Shown: positions 56,201 through 62,870 of the stretch, one piece after another
Position numbering within the stretch: position 1 is the first letter of the stretch
Layout: every line of letters begins with the position of its first letter
Assembly: GCA_038843015.1 (NCBI GenBank)
Contig: JAWBSH010000009.1
Coordinates: 1-64,000, forward strand
DNA: 64,000 nt
DNA from: Zestosphaera sp.
GTDB taxonomy: Archaea > Thermoproteota > Thermoprotei_A > Sulfolobales > NBVN01
Reading direction: 5' to 3'
Translations under genes and position numbers: made by a program
The notes under the pieces: generated by a model
Database searches by the model: none
What the model was told of the DNA's origin: nothing
Seen by the model: only the letters and a program-made list of their open reading frames with translations

Positions 56201-56475
56201 TATACCTATCTATCCGTCAAGTTGGAGTATTGAGGATGTGATAGGAGCTGTAGTGTTAGTATTGGGCTTAACAGGATTCCCTATGCCGATAGACTACGTA
56301 GATAGTCTTTCAACAATACCTCAAGACGTAAAACTACTAGTTTATAATCTTGTTAAATTACTGATCTCCGAAAGAGACCCACATCCAGCAGAACTCGTAA
56401 CGAAACTCATGAATCCGCAAGACCAATCATTTAAATCATGGCATGTCTATAAGTCATCAACCCTTTTAAGGCAAG

Positions 56476-56549
56476 AGCCGCCGGCGGGATTCGAACCCGC
56501 GACCCCCGGCTTACGAGGCCGGTGCTCTACCCGGCTGAGCTACGGCGGC
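56476..56549 (-). tRNA. tRNA-Thr(CGT)
   Basis: Acceptor GCCGCCG (56549-56543) pairs with CGGCGGC (56483-56477); D-arm GCTCAGCCGGGTAGAGC; anticodon stem CCGGC/GCCGG with loop CTCGTAA; T-arm GCGGGTTCGAATCCCGC. 74 nt, no intron, no encoded CCA. Confidence 0.95.
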
Positions 56550-56761
56550 TCACACTATGTATTTTAAGTGTTGAAGGCTTTTTAGTTTTTCTGCCTCTCT
56601 GTTTGTCTCTTCTTATTCTTTCTAAGTTACCACGGTCTAAGGACATTGTTTTTCCCTCCTAGAAAACCTGGGGAGTAAGCAACTCATAAAATTTATGATG
56701 CTTCACTAACATACGTCAGATTGTGATTTTCGGAAGTGCGGAGACTTAAAAGCTCCTGTCA

Positions 56762-56950
56762 GTGGAGCTGAGCGGCAGATACTCAGAAATGCTTTTCAGG
56801 CTTTATCTTAGTCACCTATCCTCATGCCTAGAGTGCTCGTTCATGGACGGGTGTGGGTTCACCTCAACCAGTGAAGCTGAGTGTTGGGAAAACATTCCTA
56901 ACTGCGCCCGCTGTCCATACATACATAAACTCTCTTATTGTCTGCTATGA
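56762..56950 (+). CDS. Small cysteine-rich protein
   Basis: 62 residues, GTG start after an acttaaaagc TATA-like box. Eight cysteines: CLECSFMDGC, AECW, NCARCPY and a last C near the end, forming CxxC knuckles that could bind zinc or an iron-sulfur cluster. Codon use looks coding. No family recognised; chance ORF cannot be excluded at this length. Confidence 0.45.
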   Translation: MELSGRYSEMLFRLYLSHLSSCLECSFMDGCGFTSTSEAECWENIPNCARCPYIHKLSYCLL

Positions 56951-57129
56951 AGTATTCACCCGTCTCCTCAATCTAAAGGGTTTTTAGTAGCAAATGCTCT
57001 TCACTTCCGTAGAGCTTGTGTTGTAAGAATCTTGATAATTGAGGTAGCATAGCTGTTGTTGGACTGTAGTAGCTGTATTATTTAACTGCGTTAATATATA
57101 ATTAAAATATCCTCTTATCTAAGTGCTTC

Positions 57130-57408
57130 ATGGGAGGGGGTGTGAGGGTACGAGTAACATTCCTTGGTAGAGCTAGTGATTTAGTTGAGGGCAGAAGAGT
57201 TTATGAAGTTGAGTTGAGCGAGGGCTCAACGCTTGCTGACCTCCTAAAAATTATTAGAGACAAGATTAGTAGGAGAGTTGGTGAGGGGATTCTTGAGGGG
57301 AGGCTCTTCCTATACATATCAGTCAACGGAGTTGGTGTACTTAACTTAAATCATGTTCTTAGAGACGGCGACAGCGTGACTTTCTTAACACCGGAGATGG
57401 GTGGTTGA
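57130..57408 (+). CDS. MoaD/ThiS/SAMP-like ubiquitin-fold protein
   Basis: 92 residues ending in Gly-Gly. VRVTFLGRASDLVEGRRVYEVEL...TLADLLKII and LNHVLRDGDSVTFLTPEMGG match beta-grasp sulfur carriers. The C-terminal GG would be adenylated and thiocarboxylated by an E1-like enzyme for molybdopterin or tRNA thiolation, or conjugated as an archaeal SAMP. No partner gene is nearby to choose between these. Confidence 0.85.
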   Translation: MGGGVRVRVTFLGRASDLVEGRRVYEVELSEGSTLADLLKIIRDKISRRVGEGILEGRLFLYISVNGVGVLNLNHVLRDGDSVTFLTPEMGG

Positions 57409-57439
57409 GTAAGCTGGTTTAGTCTTCTCTTACTACTCC

Positions 57440-57904
57440 TCACACTTCCACGACTTTCACAAGTCCAGCTACCTCTAGAAATAGAGCTAGTGTAGACTTA
57501 AGTAGCGTTAGAGAACCTTTCGAGTACCTGTGATTGCCTAAGACTAGGTAATCTGAAGTTACTGTGACTGGCACGTTACCTTCAGAGTCTAAGAGACCCA
57601 TCAAAACAAGCTTCTCATGCTTCCTTATTAACTCGACCAACTTGCTTAGAAACTCTCCGTCAACGTTTGCTAAATCTATTGATGCAGGATCAGCCTCAAG
57701 AACTTTACCTAGTCTTACATTACCTAGCTTCTCAGCGATGTCGCTAATCATAACGACCTCTTTCTCGCAAACCTCAATGAGGGGGATGCTCAAACACCAA
57801 TCCATCAAAGAAGAAACCTCCCTGACGATACCGTCAACGACTTCCCTACTCAACTTAGCTAATTTCAAATCAGTTAACTCGCTCTTAAGTAAATCTTTAA
57901 TCAT
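57440..57904 (-). CDS. Probable GINS complex subunit (Gins15/51-like)
   Basis: 154 residues: a helical N-terminus (LLKSELTDLKLAKLS...) and a small C-terminal domain DYLVLGNHRYSKGSL.TLLKSTLALFLEVAGLVKVV that resembles the GINS B domain (the 'YG/SKG' turn followed by a helix). It lies downstream of PCNA and primase PriS on the same strand, where archaeal GINS genes often occur. GINS links MCM to the replisome. Sequence similarity is weak, so context carries much of the call. Confidence 0.5.
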   Translation of the reverse strand: MIKDLLKSELTDLKLAKLSREVVDGIVREVSSLMDWCLSIPLIEVCEKEVVMISDIAEKLGNVRLGKVLEADPASIDLANVDGEFLSKLVELIRKHEKLVLMGLLDSEGNVPVTVTSDYLVLGNHRYSKGSLTLLKSTLALFLEVAGLVKVVEV

Positions 57905-57956
57905 TGAAGCTCCCGCTAAAATAAGCGACTACGAAAATAAAAGATTAGATTAGCGG

Positions 57957-58170
57957 GGTTCGGGCTTCATATTGGTTGATATTGACCCTTGGCTTCACAG
58001 ACCTCAAGCCTCCTTTCATTGGAGGCCTTATCATTGGTCTCTACCCTTTCAGGGTAACCCCGACCCACAGCTCGCCCTCATCGGGTTCATTGCTGTGGGG
58101 GAACCCCCACATCCTGGCTTTAGACGCCCCGCTCACTCGGGTCTTTACCACATACCCACATCGTGAGCGA
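57957..58170. other. GC-rich hairpin island, possible transposon end or structured RNA
   Basis: Stems seen: GCCTCC/GGAGGC (58008-58013/58021-58026), TACCCT/AGGGTA (58042-58047/58051-58056), CCCACAGC/GCTGTGGG (58064-58071/58092-58099), GTGGGGG/CCCCCAC (competing with the previous one), and GCTCAC/GTGAGC (58131-58136/58163-58168). Open in several frames but none looks like protein. Reading the minus strand it resembles the structured tails that follow tnpB genes, but no tnpB remnant adjoins it. Confidence 0.4.
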
Positions 58171-58301
58171 GCTCAACCCACAATAAAATAACTTACATCA
58201 ACCATTATAGACCTTCATAAAACCCAAAAACAGTTGCACTAGGCTAGAGTGTAAAGCGAGAAAGACTAGATTCTGTAAAGCTGAGTCACCACAGATTTGA
58301 G

Positions 58302-59321
58302 TTAGATGATTTCAGCTACGTCATTTAGTGCTAGGTAGACAGCAACCCACCCGGGAACGACGATGTTTCTCCCTCTAACTAGTTTTAAGGAGTAATCAAG
58401 TATTCTTAATTCCTCTCTAGACGAGTAGCGGGGCCTCACCACAATATCTTTCTTGAAGGGCGATAAGTGCGGGCCTACACTAAAACTCACTAGTTCTGAC
58501 TCGTTAGTTAGTAGAGTGACTTTTAAGCCTGTCTTGCCGTTCAGTGTATTAATTACTCTAGCGAGCTTAGTGAGGTCTGGAGTGACTAGCTCGTCTATCT
58601 CTACCTTAGCACTTACTAACGCTTCCTCGAAGCTTAAGGTCGGGTCTGTCTCCATCAGCTTAAGTGCTCTAGTGTAGAGTGAGGTGAACTTGATAGACTT
58701 TGTTTTTCTGCTTCTGATACCGGCTTTCTCCACTCTCTTCAGCTTAATGAAGTCTATTAATTCTCTTCTTTGTCTTGAATCCAGTCTTAACCAATCCTCC
58801 TCTCTTGGCCTGACTAGGGTGTGGAAGCCTCTGTGTCCTGTGAAGTACATCCTGATCTCGCTCATGCTGAAGCCGAAAAAGTACGTTAGTATATCAAGTA
58901 GTTTTAGCTGCTCTTGCTTACCGACCTCCACACATTCCCTGCTCACTACGGTTAGCGTGGCCTCAGGTATTAAGTGGTATTCCAGGGTTCTACACTCGGG
59001 TATATGATCAACGTCTATGTCAAAAAATAACTCAGCGAATATGTATCCTTTGTCTTCTATTTTCTGTGCTGCAGGGTCGCTATACAGAGCTACTGAGTAG
59101 TAAGAGTTCTTAGGCGTTTCTTTAACTAAGAAATTCTTAAACTCTATTACGTTCTGGAATGATAAGTGTCTGATGAAGTTGCCGTTAAGAGTCTGGAAAG
59201 CAAACTCCCTAAGTATTAAGTCTTCAGGTAGTAAGAAATCGTTTAGTGACTTATAGTAGTCTCTAAGTAGCTTCTGAAGCTGACTATAGTCGCTCTTCTC
59301 ACTCTGTCCTCGGCGCGACAT
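58302..59321 (-). CDS. priS: DNA primase small (catalytic) subunit
   Basis: 339 residues. The catalytic aspartates lie in FFDIDVDHIP (near residue 97) and the conserved phosphate-binding motif is MYFTGHRGFHTLVRP. The zinc-binding CRTLEYH...C region sits between. Synthesises RNA/DNA primers with PriL, which is not in this window. Starts 23 bp inside the end of the PCNA gene, so the two are co-translated. Confidence 0.95.
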   Translation of the reverse strand: MSRRGQSEKSDYSQLQKLLRDYYKSLNDFLLPEDLILREFAFQTLNGNFIRHLSFQNVIEFKNFLVKETPKNSYYSVALYSDPAAQKIEDKGYIFAELFFDIDVDHIPECRTLEYHLIPEATLTVVSRECVEVGKQEQLKLLDILTYFFGFSMSEIRMYFTGHRGFHTLVRPREEDWLRLDSRQRRELIDFIKLKRVEKAGIRSRKTKSIKFTSLYTRALKLMETDPTLSFEEALVSAKVEIDELVTPDLTKLARVINTLNGKTGLKVTLLTNESELVSFSVGPHLSPFKKDIVVRPRYSSREELRILDYSLKLVRGRNIVVPGWVAVYLALNDVAEII

Positions 59322-60069
59322 AGTAACTCAACTTGCTTCCCGAGAGGAACCTCAGCTCGAGACATATGGGCAGGTCGTTGTCTACCATGACGGCTACTTC
59401 ATCGCTTGATTTAATAGGTTTCTTCATGTATGATAAGTAGTCAATACTGTAGGATACTTCAAACCCTGGGTGCTTAACGTCAGCTTCTTTAAGAACTCCT
59501 TTCTCAAGACTCAATATCACTTCTGCCTCACCTAAGTCGCCGAGAGACTTCAGCACCAACGTAGACTCGTCGCCACTCACTCTGAGCACGTCACCAACTT
59601 TCTCGATGCTCGCTAGTGCTTCGTATAGTGTGTCGCCGCTCATCACGTACTTATTCGAGTACTCTAGTTCTAGGCTCGGGATCTCCTCGTGCGCGATCTC
59701 AAGCCTCAGAGGTATTTTGAATATCCTAGTCACTATGCCGTCAGAGAATTCTATTCTCATGCTGTCTTCTGAGAAAGACATTGAGAGCTTATCATTCCTC
59801 CCAGCACTCTTGAGTATCTTGCTTAAGTCTTCCATGCTTAAGTAGACGGTTTTCTCAGTCACTGGCTCGTAAGATTCGAAAGCTTCTTTAGGGATGTAGA
59901 ACTCTATCATAGCAGTTCTTGAGGGGTCTATAGCCCTAATATGGAGAGCGTCTGGCTTGAGCACGAAGACGCCTGTCTCGCTAAACTTACCCGTAGCTTC
60001 TATAACGTGAGACCACACTCTAGCATCAGGAGCCGTAAAACTCAAATCTAACACCAGAAATAATGACAT
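59299..60069 (-). CDS. pcn: Proliferating cell nuclear antigen (sliding clamp)
   Basis: 256 residues from ATG 60069 (GTG 60054 also fits the TATA-like ttttattt near 60083). FTAPDARVWSHVIEA, LHIRAIDPSRTAMIEFYIPKEAF, SDGIVTRIFKIPLRLE and the C-terminal LPICLELRFL..SKLSYYVAPR are typical. Crenarchaea usually encode three PCNA subunits forming a heterotrimer; which one this is cannot be told here. Divergent from csl4. Confidence 0.93.
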   Translation of the reverse strand: MSLFLVLDLSFTAPDARVWSHVIEATGKFSETGVFVLKPDALHIRAIDPSRTAMIEFYIPKEAFESYEPVTEKTVYLSMEDLSKILKSAGRNDKLSMSFSEDSMRIEFSDGIVTRIFKIPLRLEIAHEEIPSLELEYSNKYVMSGDTLYEALASIEKVGDVLRVSGDESTLVLKSLGDLGEAEVILSLEKGVLKEADVKHPGFEVSYSIDYLSYMKKPIKSSDEVAVMVDNDLPICLELRFLSGSKLSYYVAPRTE

Positions 60070-60115
60070 CACAAACAAATAAAAATTAGAATATGCATTA
60101 TGGTTAGGTGACGAG

Positions 60116-60691
60116 ATGAGGCTGGAAAACATAAGTAAGTTGAGGCTTGTTCCAGGAGATGAAGTCTGCGTTGTTGAGGAGTTCCTGCCCGGTAGAGGGA
60201 CATACGAGGTGGGGGGCAGAGTCAGGTCTGCAGTCATAGGTTATCCTATAACTAACCTAGACTTAAGAATAGTTGAAGTCAAGTGTGTCAACGACAAGAT
60301 TCACTTACCTGCTGTAGGTGTCTTAGTTTACGGCTTTGTTATTTCTATGAAGGAAGACTACGCGTTAGTCAAGATCTTCAGTGATTCTAAGTGTGTCAAG
60401 TACTCCACTCCCTTCACGGGGATTCTACACGCTTCTCAAGTGCATGAGAAGTACGTGAGGAGCGTCTATGACTTTGTTAAGCCTGGAGACGTGCTTAAAG
60501 CTCGAGTGATTTCAGAGAGCCCGCCCTACCACCTTAGTATTAGGGAGCGTCAGTTGGGTGTCATTACTGCGTACTGTAGTGTCTGCGGGGCTGAGCTAGT
60601 TAAGCAGGGCAACACGCTTGCGTGCCCTAACTGCAAGACTACTGAAGGAAGGAAGACATCCCCAGAATACGGGTCTCTCAAGTGTGTTTGA
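60116..60691 (+). CDS. csl4: Exosome subunit Csl4
   Basis: 191 residues: N-terminal LVPGDEVCVVEEFLPGRGTYE, a central S1 RNA-binding domain (DKIHLPAVGVLVYGFV...LKARVIS..PPYHLSIRERQLG) and a C-terminal zinc ribbon CSVCGAEL...CPNC. Cap subunit that guides RNA into the Rrp41/42 ring. First gene of a run with rpo11 and tfs. Confidence 0.95.
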   Translation: MRLENISKLRLVPGDEVCVVEEFLPGRGTYEVGGRVRSAVIGYPITNLDLRIVEVKCVNDKIHLPAVGVLVYGFVISMKEDYALVKIFSDSKCVKYSTPFTGILHASQVHEKYVRSVYDFVKPGDVLKARVISESPPYHLSIRERQLGVITAYCSVCGAELVKQGNTLACPNCKTTEGRKTSPEYGSLKCV

Positions 60692-60700
60692 GAGAATCAG

Positions 60701-60952
60701 GTGTTGAGGAAGAAGCGAGTTATGTGTCCTCACGCAGTCAAAATCTCGTTACCCTGTTCTTCTACGCAGGAGTGTCTGGAGCTTGCTGAAGCTCTAACTA
60801 GGATTAGGGGCTTAAGAGCTCCTCTAATTAAGCACAGAGTCAAGAAGACTTCCGTTGAGGTCACTATAGTAGGTAGCTCAACAGAGATTGCCTTGACTAA
60901 GAGACTGATAATTAAGACGTATGAGCAAGTTAAGAGAAAGACTAGCGGTTAG
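60701..60952 (+). CDS. Pcc1-like small protein (tentative)
   Basis: 83 residues with beta-alpha-beta-beta-alpha order: AVKISLPCSSTQECLELAEALT, then KKTSVEVTIVGSSTEIALTKRLIIKTYEQVKR. That order, size and position between csl4 and rpo11 suggest a relative of KEOPS subunit Pcc1, needed for tRNA t6A. The usual Pcc1 ending around an Asp-x-x-x-x-Arg-x-x-x-Asn/Ser motif is not clear, so this is a guess. Confidence 0.4.
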   Translation: MLRKKRVMCPHAVKISLPCSSTQECLELAEALTRIRGLRAPLIKHRVKKTSVEVTIVGSSTEIALTKRLIIKTYEQVKRKTSG

Positions 60953-61037
60953 GTAGTCTCCACGCTCGTAACTAGAACTTTCTAGAGTAAGACTTATTAG
61001 GTTTGCGTAGAGTGTGGTTTGTAGAGGGGTAGTGTGA

Positions 61038-61322
61038 GTGAATGTAAGAGTGCGCAAGTATGCTGATAAGGAGCTGGTTTTAGAGATTGAGGGAGAAGAC
61101 CATACTTTAGCTAACCTCCTAGCTAAGTCTGCTTTAAGTAATCCACACACGAAGTTAGCTACTTACGTCATCGAGCACCCCCTAGTAGGAGCCCCGGTCC
61201 TCAGGATAGTTACTGACGGGACCGACCCGCTCCAAGTTCTCAAGGAAGTAGTGAGTAGTGCTAGGGGGGAAGCTGAGCAAGTACTTAAAGCAGTTAGTAA
61301 GGCTTTAGGCACGGAAGAATAA
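61038..61322 (+). CDS. rpo11: RNA polymerase subunit Rpo11 (RpoL)
   Basis: 94 residues. LVLEIEGEDHTLANLLAKSALSN and YVIEHPLVGAPVLRIVTDG are the classic RpoL/Rpb11 motifs. Pairs with Rpo3 in polymerase assembly. GTG start. Confidence 0.97.
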   Translation: MNVRVRKYADKELVLEIEGEDHTLANLLAKSALSNPHTKLATYVIEHPLVGAPVLRIVTDGTDPLQVLKEVVSSARGEAEQVLKAVSKALGTEE

Positions 61323-61345
61323 CTATCCCCTATAAAGCTAACGGT

Positions 61346-61639
61346 GTGATATTGAAGAAAGAGACTAGAGTGTTAGTGTATGAGCTTGTTAAGTGTCGTG
61401 ACGGTAGAGAATATGTAGCTTACTTGATAATGAGGGGGGCTTTTTCGGTAGAGCATGCTGGCCTGCTTGAAGACGGCGTAGATTCTTTGACTAAGTTTAT
61501 TTCTGAGTCTAGTGTGGGTAGGAGTGTTCGGATCATTACGCATGTTGAGGAGATAGATAAGACAGGCTTGAGTAATTTGACAGAGTATAGTGAGTTTGCT
61601 AAGAAGTTTTTCATGGAAGTATATAAGCTGATATGTTGA
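61346..61639 (+). CDS. Conserved hypothetical protein
   Basis: 97 residues, GTG start, between rpo11 and tfs on the same strand. Alpha/beta pattern (RVLVYELVKCRDGREYVAYLIMRG; SVRIITHVEEIDKTGLSNL). No family recognised. Its position in a transcription gene run suggests, without proving, a link to RNA polymerase. Confidence 0.55.
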   Translation: MILKKETRVLVYELVKCRDGREYVAYLIMRGAFSVEHAGLLEDGVDSLTKFISESSVGRSVRIITHVEEIDKTGLSNLTEYSEFAKKFFMEVYKLIC

Positions 61640-61666
61640 ATAATCCTAATAGCTAGGGGTAAAACG

Positions 61667-62014
61667 ATGTCGTATTTTTGCCCTAAGTGCGGGTCTCTGA
61701 TGACTGCTAAGAAAGAAAGCGGTAAGACTGTGTTAGTATGTCCTAGGTGCGGCTACAGAAGAGAGCCCTCACAGCAAGACAAGAAATTACCGACGCTATC
61801 TAAGAAGATAACTCACAGCGAGAGAGAAAAGCTATACGTGATATCGTCAGAAGACAGTATGAAAACAATGCCTAGAGTTAAGGGCGTTAAGTGCCCTAAG
61901 TGCGGCAATGATGAGGCGTTCTACTACGTAATGCAGACTAGGAGAGCTGACGAACCACCCACAAGATTCTATAAGTGTACTAAGTGCGGGCATACCTGGA
62001 GAGAATACGAGTAG
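61667..62014 (+). CDS. Transcript cleavage factor TFS
   Basis: 115 residues, two zinc ribbons: N-terminal CPKCGSL...CPRCGY and C-terminal CPKCGN...CTKCGH. The catalytic Asp-Glu pair is in RRADEPPTRFYKC. Rescues backtracked RNA polymerase by stimulating cleavage, like TFIIS. Confidence 0.96.
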   Translation: MSYFCPKCGSLMTAKKESGKTVLVCPRCGYRREPSQQDKKLPTLSKKITHSEREKLYVISSEDSMKTMPRVKGVKCPKCGNDEAFYYVMQTRRADEPPTRFYKCTKCGHTWREYE

Positions 62015-62062
62015 CTAAACACTACGTAGTAAGAAGATGCTATTAATTTCACTTCTTGTCTG

Positions 62063-62719
62063 GTGCGTCAGATTATGAGAAGAGTATCTAAAAAATGGTT
62101 AGGTATGATTGTTTCCAGAGTGCCGGGCTTCAAGGCGCCTAAGGAGGAGCTAGAGCAGTACGTAACTCCTCCTGACATAGTTGCAGACTTGGTGTGGTCT
62201 GCTTTCATGTCTGGCGAGATTGAGGGTCGTGTCGTGCACGACTTAGGGTGTGGAACAGGCAGGCTAGCACTGGCCTCATCTATACTGAGCTCTAAGTATG
62301 TCGTGTGTAGTGATGTAGATGAGGACGCGCTTAGTATTGCTGGTGAGGTCTTAACGGCTGGTTCGCCGGCACCTCACGACCTAGTCTTGGCAGACTTGAG
62401 GAGAGCACCGCCTTTCCGGAGTAGTGATTGCGTAGTAGTGATGAATCCGCCTTTCGGTGTTAAGTCTAGGGGGGCAGACGTAGACTTTCTTAAGACGGCC
62501 TTAACCATCTGCAACACGGTATACTCAATTCATAAGTTGAGTGAGGGTTTTCACGACGTACTAGAAGAAATTATGAGAAGTCTTAATTCAAGGTATGAGT
62601 TTTTAAAAGTTGTTAAATTTCCTCTAAGAGCTTCGTTAAGCAAGCACAGAAAGAGAGTAATATTTGTCGACTCAGTAATTATTAGAGCGTCACGCAATAT
62701 AAAAGATTCCTTAACTTAA
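62063..62719 (+). CDS. METTL5-like SAM-dependent methyltransferase
   Basis: 218 residues. EELEQYVTPPDIVADLVW, SAM motif VVHDLGCGTGRLALASSIL, and catalytic VVMNPPFGVKSRGADVDFL. The NPPF motif means an adenine-N6 type enzyme; METTL5 relatives methylate A in small-subunit rRNA with Trm112 as partner, and a Trm112-like gene is at 528. Substrate inferred from family only. Confidence 0.85.
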   Translation: MRQIMRRVSKKWLGMIVSRVPGFKAPKEELEQYVTPPDIVADLVWSAFMSGEIEGRVVHDLGCGTGRLALASSILSSKYVVCSDVDEDALSIAGEVLTAGSPAPHDLVLADLRRAPPFRSSDCVVVMNPPFGVKSRGADVDFLKTALTICNTVYSIHKLSEGFHDVLEEIMRSLNSRYEFLKVVKFPLRASLSKHRKRVIFVDSVIIRASRNIKDSLT

Positions 62720-62724
62720 GTCTA

Positions 62725-62780
62725 GTAGATGATGTGTTTGCCGAGTACTGAGAGGTGATGTCGGGACAAAAACTGAGTCT
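62725..62780 (+). ncRNA. C/D box sRNA (2'-O-methylation guide)
   Basis: C box ATGATGT (62729-62735), 12 nt guide, D' box CTGA (62748-62751), 3 nt, C' box GTGATGT (62755-62761), 11 nt guide, D box CTGA (62773-62776). All spacings fit archaeal C/D sRNAs. The D' guide GTTTGCCGAGTA can pair with the widely conserved 23S rRNA segment containing ACTCGGCAAA; the D guide CGGGACAAAAA would target TTTTTGTCCCG, not placed. Lies between the METTL5-like gene and serS. Confidence 0.75.
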
Positions 62781-62840
62781 TTTCTTAAGCTTGTCTAGTA
62801 GCGCTCAGTATAAATCCTCTCTGCTTAAGCACTCATAGTT

Positions 62841-62850
62841 TTAAATTTAG
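62841..62850 (+). promoter_or_regulatory. TATA box of serS
   Basis: TTAAATTTAG centred about 26 bp before the GTG at 62871, as expected for a leaderless transcript. Confidence 0.45.
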
Positions 62851-62870
62851 CACATCAAATATTCTTTGTG

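Noticed and set aside
56461-56567. C-terminal part of an open frame with GFEPATPGLRGRC
   Set aside because: This is a translated tRNA-Thr gene, not protein.
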